64,000 nt of DNA from Actinoplanes sp. SE50/110. Lineage in GTDB: Bacteria > Actinomycetota > Actinomycetes > Mycobacteriales > Micromonosporaceae. The stretch is taken from positions 1,658,001 to 1,722,000 of the forward strand of contig NZ_LT827010.1 of assembly GCF_900119315.1 (NCBI RefSeq), given 5' to 3'. The notes under the pieces were generated by a model, which saw nothing but the letters and a program-made list of their open reading frames with translations, was not told where the DNA came from and did no database searches. The translations under genes were made by a program, and so were the position numbers. Below, one piece after another: positions 49,005-58,795 of the stretch; within the stretch, counting starts at the first letter, position 1, and every line of letters starts with the position of its first letter.

Positions 49005-50252
49005 GTGCAACGCATCCTCTCCACCGAACTGGCCGCCCACCCGCACGAGAAGGTGCTGGTCGAGGGCTGGGTCCACCGGATCCGCCGGCTGAAGTCGGTC
49101 ACTTTCCTGATCGTCCGGGACGCCGCCGGGCTGGCCCAGGTGGTCGTCGACGACCCCGGTGACCTGCGCGAGGAGACCGTCGTCGCGATCGTCGCCGTGG
49201 TCACCCCGAACGAGCAGGCGCCGGGCGGCGTCGAACTCACCGCTCCGGCGATCCGGGTGCACTCCGCTGTGGACGTACCGCTGCCGTTCGATCTGCACCG
49301 GCCTGCGCTCACCGCGGGCCTGCCCGCGCAGCTGGACCACGCCGCGGTCGCGCTGCGGCACCCGGCGCGCCGTACCGCGCTCCGGGTGGCCGCCGCCGCG
49401 ACCGCCGGTTTCCGCGCGGCGCTGGAGGCGCAGCGGTTCGTCGAGATCCACACGCCGAAGATCGTCGAGTCGGCCACCGAGTCCGGCGCGAACGTCTTCC
49501 AGCTGGACTATTTCGGCAGGCCCGCGTTCCTGGCGCAGTCGCCGCAGTTCTACAAGCAGATGATGGTCGGCGTCCTGGAACGGGTATTCGAGGTCGGCCC
49601 GGTGTTCCGCGCGGAGAACAGTGACACCGCCCGGCACCTGACCCAGTACACGTCGCTCGACGCCGAGATGGGGTTCGTCGCCGACCACCGGGACGTGATG
49701 GCCGCCCTGACCCGCACGCTCGGCGGGATGCTCGGCGAGGTGACGGCCCGGACCGGGGTGGTGACCCCGGAGGTGCCGGCGGAGATCCCGGCGGTGCACT
49801 TCACCGAGGCGTTGCGGATCGCCGGCGCCCCGGCCGGCGAGCCCGACCTGGCGCCGGCGCACGAGCGGGCGCTGGGCGAGTGGGCGCGGCGTGAGCACGG
49901 GTCGGAGTTCGTCTACGTGACCGGCTATCCGATGCGTAAACGGCCGTTCTACACCCATCCCGACCCGGCCGACACGACGTACTCCAACGGCTTTGACCTG
50001 CTCTTCCGAGGTTTGGAGATCGTCACGGGCGGCCAGCGGCTGCATCGGCACGCCGACTGTGTCGCCGCGCTGCGCGCGGCCGGTGAGCCACTCGCGGCCT
50101 ATGCGGGCTATCTGGAGGCTTTCCGGTACGGGATGCCCCCGCACGGTGGCTGGGCGATCGGCCTGGAGCGGCTGGTCGCGCGGCTGACCGGGGCGGCCAA
50201 CGTGCGCGAGGTGGCGGCTTTCCCGCGCGACCCGCACCGGGTGGCTCCCTAG
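49005..50252 (+). CDS. aspS2: archaeal-type (non-discriminating-type) aspartyl-tRNA synthetase
   Basis: A 415-residue class II synthetase of the compact archaeal AspRS type, far shorter than the normal bacterial AspRS (about 590). Anticodon-binding OB fold at 1-105 (EGWVHRIRRLKSVTFLIVRD); catalytic core with QSPQFYKQMM, motif 2 FEVGPVFRAENSDT and motif 3 GWAIGLERLVARLTG near the end. His in GWVH, where the discriminating Thermococcus enzyme has Trp, and Pro in EQAPGG suggest it charges both tRNA-Asp and tRNA-Asn, in line with actinobacteria using the GatCAB route. GTG start 8 nt after GGAGGT. Controlled by a T-box. A second copy of AspRS elsewhere is expected but not visible here. Confidence 0.88.
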   Translation: MQRILSTELAAHPHEKVLVEGWVHRIRRLKSVTFLIVRDAAGLAQVVVDDPGDLREETVVAIVAVVTPNEQAPGGVELTAPAIRVHSAVDVPLPFDLHRPALTAGLPAQLDHAAVALRHPARRTALRVAAAATAGFRAALEAQRFVEIHTPKIVESATESGANVFQLDYFGRPAFLAQSPQFYKQMMVGVLERVFEVGPVFRAENSDTARHLTQYTSLDAEMGFVADHRDVMAALTRTLGGMLGEVTARTGVVTPEVPAEIPAVHFTEALRIAGAPAGEPDLAPAHERALGEWARREHGSEFVYVTGYPMRKRPFYTHPDPADTTYSNGFDLLFRGLEIVTGGQRLHRHADCVAALRAAGEPLAAYAGYLEAFRYGMPPHGGWAIGLERLVARLTGAANVREVAAFPRDPHRVAP

Positions 50253-50267
50253 GGTTAGCTTGGGCCG

Positions 50268-51482
50268 GTGCTGATCGACCTCGATGCCGCGCCGGCCCCG
50301 GCCCCGGTTCGTCGCCCGTCCGGGACCCGGTGGTGGAAGCTGCTGGCCGCGGCCGCCGTGCTGCTGCCGGTCGGTGCCGCGGCCGTGCCGGCGCTCCCGC
50401 CGCCGTTCCCGATGATCGCCTCGACCGGCGGCCAGGCGACGCTGGACAGTGTGTGCACCGACCGGGCGCTGTACGCGGCGCACCGGGCGGCCGGCCCGGG
50501 CGCGGGCGCGGTGATCGTGGCGCGCCCGCTGGTGGCCGGCGGCCCGGACTGGCAGGTCCGGGTCCCGCTGGACGGCGGAGAACTTCGGCTGACGGTGGCC
50601 GGTCCGGTCCTGATCGCCGATGCCGAGGGCACCGTGACGGTGCTCGACGTGGCGACCGGCAGGGTCCGCTGGCGCCCGCCGGACGGCAGCACCGTCGCGC
50701 CGTTCGGCGACCGGGCACTGGTCAGCTATTTCGACAGCGACACCGGAGAGGCCCGGCTGCGGCTGGTGGATCTGGCGTCGGGCCGGACCCGGTGGACGCG
50801 GCCCGGGTACGCGGCCGCTGCCGCGCTGGATCCGGCCGGCTTCCGGCTGATCATGCTGAACGACGGCGGCCAGGTGGAGATGCGGTCGACAGCCGACGGG
50901 CGGCTGGCCACGAGCCGGGATCTGAACGGCGTGATCGTGCCGGAGGAGCAGCTGATCATCGACGGGACGCGGCCGTACCAGCCGTCGGTGGCCGTCGCCG
51001 GTGATCACGCGTACGTGCTGGGTCCGTCCGCCGTGGCCGCGCTGAGCATCACGGACGGGAGCCTCACCTGGCTCACCTCGGTGCCGCGGCCGTTCCCGGT
51101 GTCCGCGGTGAGTTGCGGCCACCTGCTCTGCGTCACCGGCAGCGGCGGCACCACCGCGCTCGATACGGCCACCGGCGAGGTGCGCTGGAGCGGCGCGGAG
51201 TGGGCGTCGTACACCGCTGACGATCTCGCCACGTCGGCGGGCGGCCGGGTCGCCCGGCTGGATCCGGCGACCGGCCGGGTCGTCACCGAGCTGGGCCGCG
51301 GTGTGGCCACCGGTGGCCTGATGCTGCGCGCGGTGACCGGCGGCACCCGGGTGACCGACCTGCGCACCGGCCGCCTGCACGGTGAGCTGGCCGGTGTGCT
51401 CCCGTTCGGCTGCACCGTCGCCGGGCCGTTTCTGGCCTGCCCGACGACGGGCAGCGCCCGCAGCGTCTGGCGGGTCGGCTAG
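50268..51482 (+). CDS. membrane-anchored PQQ-like beta-propeller protein
   Basis: 404 residues. A short basic N-terminus is followed by one TM anchor ([20 protein letters not shown], about 24-43). The rest is a repeat of short blades: [54 protein letters not shown], the Trp-docking motif of PQQ-type propellers. No catalytic residues or quinone-binding Cys pair are seen, so it is a scaffold-type propeller, probably extracytoplasmic. Starts at GTG 50268, 15 nt after aspS2, so probably on the same transcript. Its stop overlaps the convergent lipB stop. Function unknown. Confidence 0.75.
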   Translation: MLIDLDAAPAPAPVRRPSGTRWWKLLAAAAVLLPVGAAAVPALPPPFPMIASTGGQATLDSVCTDRALYAAHRAAGPGAGAVIVARPLVAGGPDWQVRVPLDGGELRLTVAGPVLIADAEGTVTVLDVATGRVRWRPPDGSTVAPFGDRALVSYFDSDTGEARLRLVDLASGRTRWTRPGYAAAAALDPAGFRLIMLNDGGQVEMRSTADGRLATSRDLNGVIVPEEQLIIDGTRPYQPSVAVAGDHAYVLGPSAVAALSITDGSLTWLTSVPRPFPVSAVSCGHLLCVTGSGGTTALDTATGEVRWSGAEWASYTADDLATSAGGRVARLDPATGRVVTELGRGVATGGLMLRAVTGGTRVTDLRTGRLHGELAGVLPFGCTVAGPFLACPTTGSARSVWRVG

Positions 51483-52108
51483 AAGAGCGTCGCCAGGTGC
51501 CGCTCGACGACCGGCATCACCTCGGCGACCGGCACCGGCCGGCCGAGTTCGGCGCTGAGCGAGGTCACCCCGGCGTCCCGGATCCCGCACGGCACGAACC
51601 GCTCGAAATTCGCCAGGTCGCAGTCACAGTTGAGGGCGAAGCCGTGCAGGGTGACGCCGCGCGCCACCCGGATCCCGATCTGCGCGATCTTGCGGTCGAG
51701 GCCGCCGTCGGTGGCCCGCACCCAGGCGCCGCTGCGGCCCTCGACCCGTTCGGTGGCGACGCCGAACTCGGCGCACACGTCGATCAGCAGCTGCTCGACC
51801 CGGCGCACGTAGGCGACCACGTCGACCGGGTCGGGCAGGCGCAGGATCGGGTAGCCGACCAGCTGGCCCGGACCGTGCCAGGTGATCTTGCCGCCGCGGT
51901 CGACGTCGACCACCGGGGTGCCGTCCCACGGCCGGTCCGCCGGCTCGGTGCGTTTACCGGCGGTGAAGACGCTGGGGTGCTCCAGCAGCAGGATGGTGTC
52001 CGGCTGGGCGCCGTCGGCCACGGCCTCGTGCAGACGCTTCTGCTCGTCCCACGCGTCGCGGTAGTCGACCAGGCCGGGGCGCAGAACGGTGAGTACGGAG
52101 GTTGTCAC
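51479..52108 (-). CDS. lipB: octanoyl-[acyl-carrier-protein]:protein octanoyltransferase
   Basis: 209 residues. Transfers octanoate from acyl-carrier protein to lipoyl domains, the step before LipA. Motifs: [30 protein letters not shown] (residues 71-88), Lys140 in RKIAQIGIR, and Cys174 in FVPCGI, the catalytic Lys/Cys pair. The GTG at 52108 ([12 protein letters not shown]) is chosen as it gives the family-length N-terminus; the open frame extends 24 residues further without a ribosome-binding site. Convergent with the propeller gene, sharing TAG bases. Confidence 0.95.
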   Translation of the reverse strand: MTTSVLTVLRPGLVDYRDAWDEQKRLHEAVADGAQPDTILLLEHPSVFTAGKRTEPADRPWDGTPVVDVDRGGKITWHGPGQLVGYPILRLPDPVDVVAYVRRVEQLLIDVCAEFGVATERVEGRSGAWVRATDGGLDRKIAQIGIRVARGVTLHGFALNCDCDLANFERFVPCGIRDAGVTSLSAELGRPVPVAEVMPVVERHLATLF

Positions 52109-52140
52109 GACGGCCAGCGTATCCCCGTACCGGCGGGTAC

Positions 52141-54027
52141 CTACCGGTCGACGGGGTCGACTCCGCGACGGATGCGCCACACCAGGACGTCACCCACCAC
52201 CTCGGGCTCACCGAGCAGGTCCCGGGCGGTGCTCTCGACCGCGGTCCGGTTCAGCGTCTGGTGGTCCGAGCCGGTGATGGTGGACGGCAGGAACACCGCG
52301 TCCAGCCCCCAGTACTCGAAGTCGGCGCGGGCCTGGGCGCGGTCCCCGTTGGTCAGCGTGGTGATGTAGCCGTACCAGGCGGCGCGCAGGAACAGCCAGT
52401 CGGTGGCCATCGGCGGTGCGCCGATCCGGCCCGGCTGCTTCCGGCCGGTGTCGCCGGTGGTCTGCGGGCCGAGGAAGTAGCCGTCCGGGATCCGGAACTG
52501 CCGCCCGCCGCGAGCCATCGTGTACGCCTGCCAGCGCTGGGCGTCCGCGGTGACGTTGGCCCCGAACGGCAGGGCGGAGAGCGTCCCGCCCTCGGGCACG
52601 TAGTTCTTCCAGAGACCCTGCGCGATGAACGCCGGCTCCGGTGTCCGGAACTGGATCCGCACCGGCAGCGGGACGATCGGCAGCAGACCGATCACCGCGG
52701 CCGAGGCCAGTGCGGTGTGCAGCAGCGAGCCGGACGGGATCTTCCTGGTGATCAGCTGGTCCAGGATCAGCGCCAGCAGGATGCCGAAGACCCCGACCAC
52801 GACCAGTGCGAACCGGATCGGCAGCGCCGAGTTGAACAGCGGCAGGTGCACCAGCGCCGCGTACGGCAGCGGGAAGTCCGGGTACTCGTGCTTCTGCAGG
52901 TTGAACCGGGGCCCGAGGGAGAGGACGAAGAACACCACGCCGACCGCGCCGACCGCGCGCAGTGTGGCCCGCCGGCCGGCGTCCGCCCGGCGCCACAGCA
53001 CCACGAACGAGACCAGGATCAGCAGGACCAGGGGCACGCCGAAGAACGACGTCTCCTCGGTCCGGTTCGGCGCCAGGTCGGCGTGCCAGCCCAGCCAGCC
53101 GGCGACGGAGCGGTTCGGGAAGGACAGGTAGGACGCGGCGTCCTCGACGAAGTACCGCTGGTTGAAGCCGGTGCCGTTGAACGTCTGCGGCCCGGCGAAG
53201 TGCATGTACAGCGGGTAGGCCAGCAGCGCGCCGGCGACCAGCCCGGTCACGCAGAGCGCGCGGAACACGGTCAGGAAGGCGTCCCGCGCCTCGGTGCGGA
53301 CCGACCGGCTCAGCGACCACATCACCAGGAACACGGCGCAGGCCAGCGCGGTGTAGAACAGGCCCTCGGCGGCGATCGAGAAACCGACCGCCATCAGCAC
53401 GCCGAGGATGATCCCGTTGCGTAGCCAGCGGCCCGGCTCACGCAGTTTCAGCACCTGCCAGATGACGACCGGGGCGACCCAGCCGGCGGTCCAGTTCAGA
53501 TGGCCGTTGGCGTGCGAGATGAACCCCGGGGCGAAGCCGCAGAACAGCCCGGCCACGGCGGCCGCCCCGGCGCTGCCGACCAGCCAGCGGCGCAGGAACA
53601 GATACCACGCGAAGGCGGAGCCGGCCAGGTTCAGCGTCAGCACGGTCACGAAGCTGACCTGCGGCCCGGCCAGGTGGGTCAGCGGCGTCATCAGCACCGT
53701 GTACACCGTGATCGAGGTGTTGGCCGCCAGGTTCACCCCGAGGGGGGCGTTCAGCAGGCTGGTGAAGAAGGGGTCCGAGCCGTGCGTGACGGTGTAGTAC
53801 CCGTACCCCATCAGCCATTCGAAGAAGGCCTGGTCGCCGACGTTGTCGGCGAGCACATGGGTGTACGGATCCGCCCAGAGGCCGCACGTCACGTAGACCG
53901 CGAAGGACAGCGCGACGACGGCGAAGGCCAGGTGAACAGGCCATTCGCGCGCCTCGCGGCCCGATGCGGCGGCGGGCTCGGAGGGAGGATCGGCGGACGC
54001 GGCTGGGGCGGGGGCGGTCACGGACAT
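52141..54027 (-). CDS. polytopic membrane protein, GT-C-like
   Basis: A 628-residue protein from ATG 54027 (GTG at 54030 also possible). About 11-12 hydrophobic helices are spread over residues 30-450, with a charged loop after the first ([15 protein letters not shown], with D/E residues) typical of GT-C glycosyltransferases, and a C-terminal soluble domain of about 170 residues with [17 protein letters not shown]. It looks like the membrane-bound glycosyltransferase group of actinobacteria that uses polyprenyl-linked sugars, but neither donor nor acceptor can be read from the sequence. Located between lipB and the TIGR01777 gene, 32 nt from lipB, all on the minus strand. Confidence 0.7.
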   Translation of the reverse strand: MSVTAPAPAASADPPSEPAAASGREAREWPVHLAFAVVALSFAVYVTCGLWADPYTHVLADNVGDQAFFEWLMGYGYYTVTHGSDPFFTSLLNAPLGVNLAANTSITVYTVLMTPLTHLAGPQVSFVTVLTLNLAGSAFAWYLFLRRWLVGSAGAAAVAGLFCGFAPGFISHANGHLNWTAGWVAPVVIWQVLKLREPGRWLRNGIILGVLMAVGFSIAAEGLFYTALACAVFLVMWSLSRSVRTEARDAFLTVFRALCVTGLVAGALLAYPLYMHFAGPQTFNGTGFNQRYFVEDAASYLSFPNRSVAGWLGWHADLAPNRTEETSFFGVPLVLLILVSFVVLWRRADAGRRATLRAVGAVGVVFFVLSLGPRFNLQKHEYPDFPLPYAALVHLPLFNSALPIRFALVVVGVFGILLALILDQLITRKIPSGSLLHTALASAAVIGLLPIVPLPVRIQFRTPEPAFIAQGLWKNYVPEGGTLSALPFGANVTADAQRWQAYTMARGGRQFRIPDGYFLGPQTTGDTGRKQPGRIGAPPMATDWLFLRAAWYGYITTLTNGDRAQARADFEYWGLDAVFLPSTITGSDHQTLNRTAVESTARDLLGEPEVVGDVLVWRIRRGVDPVDR

Positions 54028-54057
54028 CACGCGCAGGTTAGCAGCGGGCCCTGGAGA

Positions 54058-54981
54058 TCAGGGGGCCTTCGCCGGTTCCGGATCCAGCGCGGCGGCCAAG
54101 GCGGACTCGATGTCCGGGTACATCCAGGAGAATCCCGCACCGCGCAGAACGCCGGGAATCGCCCGCTGGCTTCGCTGTGCCTCCCCGGCCAGCTCGCCGA
54201 GCGCCAGGTCGAGCACCGGGCCGGGCACGGTCAGCAGCGCCGGGCGGTGCAGCCGGCGGGCGAGCGCCCGGGTGAACTCCAGGTTGGTGCACTGCTCGGC
54301 GGAGACCAGGTTGACCGGACCGGCCACGTCCTCGCGCTCCAGCAGGAACTCGGCGGCGCCCAGCCAGTCGGCCAGCGCGATCCACGACATCCACTGCCGG
54401 CCCCCGCCGATCCGCGCGCCGGCGCCCAGCTTGAACGCCGGGAGCAGCGGTTTCAGCAGCGATCCCTGCCGGTCCAGCACCGGGGCGGTGCGCAACAGCA
54501 CCACCCGCGAGCCGGCGTCCTCGGCCGGATGGGCGGCGGCCTCCCAGACCCGGCAGACGTCGGCCAGGAACGTGGTGCCGGCCGGCGCCTCCTCGGTGAC
54601 CTCGCGGTCGCCGGTGTCGCCGTACCAGCCGACCGCCGAGGACTGCAGCAGGGTCCGCGGGCGGTCACCGGCGGGCAGCTTGGCGATCGTCCGGGCGATC
54701 GTGTCGGTGGTGTCCAGCCGGCTGGAGCGCAGCACGTTCTTGTACTGCGCGGTCCACCGGCGGGCCCCGATGTTGGCGCCGGCCAGGTTGACCACCGCGT
54801 CCGCGCCGGCGAGCACCGACAGGTCGAGCCGGCCCTGCGACGGCGCCCAGACGGCGACCTCCGGCCCGGCGCCCGGGACGGGTTTCCGGACCAGCCGGGT
54901 GATGTCGTGGCCGCTCTGCCGCAACCGGGCGGCGAGCCGGGCACCGAGAAAGCCGGAGGCGCCGGCCATGACGATCCGCAT
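54058..54981 (-). CDS. TIGR01777 family oxidoreductase (SDR epimerase)
   Basis: 307 residues. NAD(P)-binding motif MAGASGFLGARLAARL at the N-terminus (GxxGxxG), VNLAGANIGARRW, then LQSSAVGWYGDTGDREVTEE and VVLLRTAPVLD, the marks of TIGR01777, and a DUF1731-like C-terminus (PGVLRGAGFSWMYPDIESAL). The usual Tyr-x3-Lys is not obvious in this family. GAAAGAGAAAGAG precedes the ATG. Substrate unknown. It follows sucB on the minus strand beyond a strong terminator. Confidence 0.9.
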   Translation of the reverse strand: MRIVMAGASGFLGARLAARLRQSGHDITRLVRKPVPGAGPEVAVWAPSQGRLDLSVLAGADAVVNLAGANIGARRWTAQYKNVLRSSRLDTTDTIARTIAKLPAGDRPRTLLQSSAVGWYGDTGDREVTEEAPAGTTFLADVCRVWEAAAHPAEDAGSRVVLLRTAPVLDRQGSLLKPLLPAFKLGAGARIGGGRQWMSWIALADWLGAAEFLLEREDVAGPVNLVSAEQCTNLEFTRALARRLHRPALLTVPGPVLDLALGELAGEAQRSQRAIPGVLRGAGFSWMYPDIESALAAALDPEPAKAP

Positions 54982-55024
54982 GCTCTTTCTCTTTCCCGAA
55001 GATCAACCGATTCAAAACATGAGA

Positions 55025-55050
55025 GCCGGGGGTACGTGTGTACCCCCGGC
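55025..55050 (-). terminator. perfect 11-bp hairpin after sucB
   Basis: GCCGGGGGTAC (55025-55035), loop GTGT, GTACCCCCGGC (55040-55050), in the 84-bp gap between sucB and the TIGR01777 gene. It lies 16 nt beyond the sucB stop, so it would end the lpdA-sucB transcript. Confidence 0.85.
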
Positions 55051-55065
55051 CCTTACGTCCTACCT

Positions 55066-56853
55066 CTACAGGCCCAGGTCCGGCTCGAAGTGGCCGGCCT
55101 CCAGACGCTCCTTGAGCGTGACCAGGAAGCGGGCGGCGTCCGCGCCGTCCACGATCCGGTGGTCGTAGCTGAGCGCCAGGTAGACCATCGACCGCGGCGC
55201 GATGATCTCGCCGAGGTTCGGGTCGTTCACGATCACCGGCCGCTTCACCACGGCGCCGAGGCCGAGGATGCCGACCTGCGGCTGGTTGATGATCGGGGTG
55301 TCGAACAGCGCGCCCCGGCTGCCGGTGTTGGTCAGCGTGAAGGTACCGCCGCCGATCTCGTCCGGCCCGATCTTGTTGTTGCGGGTGCGGTCGGCCAGGT
55401 CGGCGATCCGCTTGGCCAGGCCGGCCAGGTTCAGGTCGCCGGCGTCCTTGATCACCGGGACGACCAGGCCCTTCGGCGCGTCCACCGCGATGCCCAGGTG
55501 CTCGGCACCGTGGTAGGTGACCGTGCCCGCCTCGACGTCGATCGACGAGTTGACCACCGGGTGCTGCTGCAGCGCCTCGACCGTGGCCAGGGCGAAGAAC
55601 GGCAGGAAGGTCAGCTTGACGCCGTGCTTGGCCTGGAAGTCGGCCTTCGCCTTGTTCCGCAGCGTGGCGATCTTGGTGACGTCCACCTCGACGACCGTGG
55701 TGAGCTGCGCCGAGACCTGCAGCGACTCCACCATGCGCCGGGCGATGGTGGCCCGGATGCGGGTCAGCTTCTCGGTGCGGCCGCGCAGCGGGCTCGGCTC
55801 CGCCTTGGCGGCCGGAGCGGCGGGGGCAGCGGCAGCCGGGGCAGCGGCGGCGGGCGCCGGCGCCGCGGCGGCCTGGGCGGCGGCAGCGGCGTCGAGGACG
55901 TCCTGCTTGCGGATCCGGCCTCCGACGCCGGTCCCCGACAGCGAGGACAGGTCCACGCCCTTCTCCGCGGCCAGCTTGCGGACCAGCGGGGTCACGTAAC
56001 CGGCGTCACCGGCGCCGTTCGCCTTGACCGTCTCGGCGGCCGGTGCGGCCGGCTGCGCGGGAGCGGCGGGCGGCGCGGCCGGGGCGGGGGCCGTCGTCTC
56101 GGCGGCCGGGGCCGGCGTCGCGTAGGACTCGCCGACCGGCTCCGCCTTCGGCTCCGGCTTCGGCTCCGGCTTCGACTCGGCCTCCGGCTGCCGCGGGGCG
56201 GGCTGCGCGGGAGCGGGCGCGGCGGCGGGCGCGGACGACGCCGACCCGACGATCGCGAGCACCCCGCCGACCTCGGCGGTCTCGTCCTCCGGAACGCGGA
56301 TCTCCAGCAGGGTGCCGGCCACCGGCGACGGGATCTCGGTGTCCACCTTGTCGGTGGAGACCTCGAGCAGCGGCTCGTCCACCTCGACGGTCTCGCCGAC
56401 CTGCTTGAGCCAGCGGGTGACGGTGCCCTCGGTGACGCTCTCGCCGAGCGCCGGCATCTTCACCTCGGTGCCCTCGGCGGACCCGGCGGCGGTCTGCGGC
56501 GCGGGCGCCTCCTCCTCGACCGGCTTCTCGGTCGACGGGGTGGTCAGCGCGGCCGGCTCCGGCTCGGCCTCGGCCTGCTGCTGCGGGGCGGGGGCGGCCG
56601 CACCGGCGTCCTCACCCTCCCCGGCGATGACCGCCAGCTCGCTGCCGACCTCCGCGGTCTCGTCCTCGCCGACCACGATCCGGGTCAGCACCCCCGCGGC
56701 GGGCGACGGGATCTCGGTGTCGACCTTGTCGGTGGACACCTCGAGCAGCGGCTCGTCGACCTCGACCCGCTCACCCTCCTGCTTGAGCCAGCGCGTGACG
56801 GTGCCCTCGGTGACACTCTCGCCCAGCCGCGGCATGGTTACCGATGTCGGCAT
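55066..56853 (-). CDS. sucB: dihydrolipoamide acyltransferase (E2 of a 2-oxoacid dehydrogenase complex), two lipoyl domains
   Basis: 595 residues. Lipoyl domain 1 at about 2-76 with lipoyl-Lys43 ([10 protein letters not shown]), lipoyl domain 2 at about 130-203 with Lys169 in the same motif, an E3-binding domain around 303-340 ([20 protein letters not shown]), and the acyltransferase core with [15 protein letters not shown] near residue 570, which contains the catalytic His/Asp. Linkers are Ala/Pro/Glu-rich. In actinobacteria this gene (sucB/dlaT) provides the shared E2; the assigned acyl group cannot be read from sequence. The next gene upstream, lpdA, supplies E3; lipA/lipB supply the cofactor. 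ATG 56853; the following hairpin ends the unit. Confidence 0.92.
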   Translation of the reverse strand: MPTSVTMPRLGESVTEGTVTRWLKQEGERVEVDEPLLEVSTDKVDTEIPSPAAGVLTRIVVGEDETAEVGSELAVIAGEGEDAGAAAPAPQQQAEAEPEPAALTTPSTEKPVEEEAPAPQTAAGSAEGTEVKMPALGESVTEGTVTRWLKQVGETVEVDEPLLEVSTDKVDTEIPSPVAGTLLEIRVPEDETAEVGGVLAIVGSASSAPAAAPAPAQPAPRQPEAESKPEPKPEPKAEPVGESYATPAPAAETTAPAPAAPPAAPAQPAAPAAETVKANGAGDAGYVTPLVRKLAAEKGVDLSSLSGTGVGGRIRKQDVLDAAAAAQAAAAPAPAAAAPAAAAPAAPAAKAEPSPLRGRTEKLTRIRATIARRMVESLQVSAQLTTVVEVDVTKIATLRNKAKADFQAKHGVKLTFLPFFALATVEALQQHPVVNSSIDVEAGTVTYHGAEHLGIAVDAPKGLVVPVIKDAGDLNLAGLAKRIADLADRTRNNKIGPDEIGGGTFTLTNTGSRGALFDTPIINQPQVGILGLGAVVKRPVIVNDPNLGEIIAPRSMVYLALSYDHRIVDGADAARFLVTLKERLEAGHFEPDLGL

Positions 56854-56893
56854 TTTTCCCCAAACTCCTTTAACGCTTCTCGAAGCGATGAAA

Positions 56894-58285
56894 TCAGCTG
56901 TGCGCGTGCAGGGGCTTGCCCGCGAGCGCGAGGAAGGCCTCGCCCAGCGCCTCGTTCTGCGTCGGGTGGGCGTGTACGAGCTGGGCGACCTCCTCCGGGA
57001 AGGCCTCCCAGTTGTAGATCAGCTGAGCTTCGCCGACCAGCTCGCCCATCCGGGCGCCGACCATGTGGACGCCGACGACCGGGCCGTCCTCGACCCGGAC
57101 CAGCTTGACGAAGCCCGCGGTCTTGAGGATCTGGCTCTTGCCGTTGCCGCCCAGGTTGTAGTTGTACGACGTGACCTTGTCCGCGCCGTACTTCTCCTTG
57201 GCCTTGGCCTCGGTCAGGCCGACGGACGCGACCTCCGGGTCGGAGTAGGTGACCCGCGGGATGCCGGCCTCGTCGATGACCGCCGGGTTCTTGCCGGCGA
57301 TCTCCTCGGCCACGAAGATGCCCTGCTGGAAGCCGCGGTGCGCGAGCTGCAGGCCGGGCACGATGTCGCCGACGGCGTAGATGTTGCCGACCCCGGTGTG
57401 CAGCCGCTCGTTGGTGATCACGAAGCCGCGGTCCAGGGTGATGCCCTGCTCCTCGTAGCCCAGGTTCGCCGTGGTCGGGCCGCGGCCGACCGCGACCAGC
57501 AGAACCTCGGCCTCCAGGGTCTCGCCGCCGGCGATGGTGACCTTGACGCCGTCCGCGGTCTTCTCGACCTTCTCGAACGGCTTGCCGACCTTGAAGTTGA
57601 TCTTCCGCTTGCGGAAGGCGCGCTCGACGGTCTTCGAGATCTCCTCGTCCTCCGCGGCGACCAGGCGGGGGAGGGCCTCGATGATGGTCACGTCGGCGCC
57701 GAACGACTTCCACACGCTGGCGAACTCGACGCCGATCACGCCGCCGCCCAGCACGATCGCCGAGGCCGGGACCCGGTCCAGTTTCAGCGCGTGCTCGCTG
57801 GTGATCACCCGGGTGCCGTCGACGTCCAGGCCGGGCAGGCTGCGCGAGTAGGAGCCGGTGGCCAGGATGACGTTGCGGCCGGTGTAGCGCTGCCCGTCCA
57901 CCTCGACGGTGTCCTTGCCGACCAGCCGGCCGGCGCCCTGCACCAGGGTGATGTTCTTGTTGTGGCCCAGCAGGCCCTGCAGGCCCTTGTAGAGGCGGCC
58001 GACGACGCCGTCCTTGTACGCGTTGACCCCGGCCATGTCGATCCCGACCAGGTCGGCCTTGACGCCGAACTGCTCGCTCTCCCGGGTCTGGTCGGCGATC
58101 TCCGCGGCGTGCAGCAGCGCCTTGGTGGGGATGCAGCCGCGGTGCAGGCAGGTGCCGCCGACCTCGGCCTTGTCGATCAGCGCTACGGAGAGGTCGAGCT
58201 CGGCGGCGCGCAGCGCGGCCGCGTACCCGCCGCTGCCCGCGCCGAGAATGACGATGTCGAAGGTTCCGCCGTTCGGCTGGCTCAC
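56894..58285 (-). CDS. lpdA: dihydrolipoyl dehydrogenase (E3)
   Basis: 463 residues from the GTG at 58285, which follows GGGAG. FAD motif [16 protein letters not shown] at 15-30; redox Cys46/Cys51 in [19 protein letters not shown] motif [15 protein letters not shown]; and the C-terminal [12 protein letters not shown] with the catalytic His. It reoxidises the E2 and GcvH lipoyl groups. The open frame runs 14 codons further upstream without a ribosome-binding site. Forms an operon with sucB 40 nt downstream. Its promoter lies in the 163-bp divergent spacer to 58449. Confidence 0.96.
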   Translation of the reverse strand: MSQPNGGTFDIVILGAGSGGYAAALRAAELDLSVALIDKAEVGGTCLHRGCIPTKALLHAAEIADQTRESEQFGVKADLVGIDMAGVNAYKDGVVGRLYKGLQGLLGHNKNITLVQGAGRLVGKDTVEVDGQRYTGRNVILATGSYSRSLPGLDVDGTRVITSEHALKLDRVPASAIVLGGGVIGVEFASVWKSFGADVTIIEALPRLVAAEDEEISKTVERAFRKRKINFKVGKPFEKVEKTADGVKVTIAGGETLEAEVLLVAVGRGPTTANLGYEEQGITLDRGFVITNERLHTGVGNIYAVGDIVPGLQLAHRGFQQGIFVAEEIAGKNPAVIDEAGIPRVTYSDPEVASVGLTEAKAKEKYGADKVTSYNYNLGGNGKSQILKTAGFVKLVRVEDGPVVGVHMVGARMGELVGEAQLIYNWEAFPEEVAQLVHAHPTQNEALGEAFLALAGKPLHAHS

Positions 58286-58448
58286 GTTGACTCCCGTAGT
58301 CGAGTCGTCGCCATGTGGGTCACACAATGGAAACGGTCACAGTCCCGTCTCGGACATCTTGTCACTTGGAGACCCGCTCAATGCAGCCAGGTGCCCCAAG
58401 ACACGTCGGCTCGTCGTACCCTTGCGGCATTCAGCGTGAGGAGGAGCA

Positions 58449-58775
58449 GTGGGCTGGTTTCGGCGTCGTCCCCGGTCCACCGGGCCCGGCGGACGCCCGG
58501 TCGATCAGGCCGATCTCGACCACCTCACGCAGTTCGTCCGCTCCCGCCGTGGCGTCGAGGCGTTCGTCGAGCCGCGCACCACAGTGACCGAGACCACCGT
58601 GTTGCTTGTCGCACACGACGGCGAATGGACTCGTCGGCGCATCGGGTCACCGGAGGTCGCGCGCCGTTTCGCCCTTCGGCTCTCGCTGCCGATCTACGAT
58701 GTCCGGCTGCTCGGCTATCCGCAGCGCATGCGCGATTTCAACGCCCGGCGCAAGCGTGCCGCCCAGCCCGATTAG
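58449..58775 (+). CDS. conserved actinobacterial small protein, unknown function
   Basis: 108 residues starting from GTG with GAGGAGG 5 nt upstream. Basic N-terminus ([14 protein letters not shown]), then a small alpha/beta domain: [38 protein letters not shown] and [20 protein letters not shown]. No TM helix or signal. A gene of this kind sits beside lpd/pepA in many actinomycetes (from memory of gene order); function unknown. Convergent with pepA; a terminator spans its end. Confidence 0.75.
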   Translation: MGWFRRRPRSTGPGGRPVDQADLDHLTQFVRSRRGVEAFVEPRTTVTETTVLLVAHDGEWTRRRIGSPEVARRFALRLSLPIYDVRLLGYPQRMRDFNARRKRAAQPD

Positions 58776-58789
58776 GCCGGGCGGCACGC
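58754..58789. terminator. bidirectional hairpin between the 58449 gene and pepA
   Basis: GCGTGCCGCCC (58754-58764) and GGGCGGCACGC (58779-58789) form a perfect 11-bp stem with a 14-nt loop that contains the stop codon of the + gene. It lies 7 nt from the pepA stop, so it can end both convergent transcripts. Confidence 0.75.
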
Positions 58790-58795
58790 CGTTTC

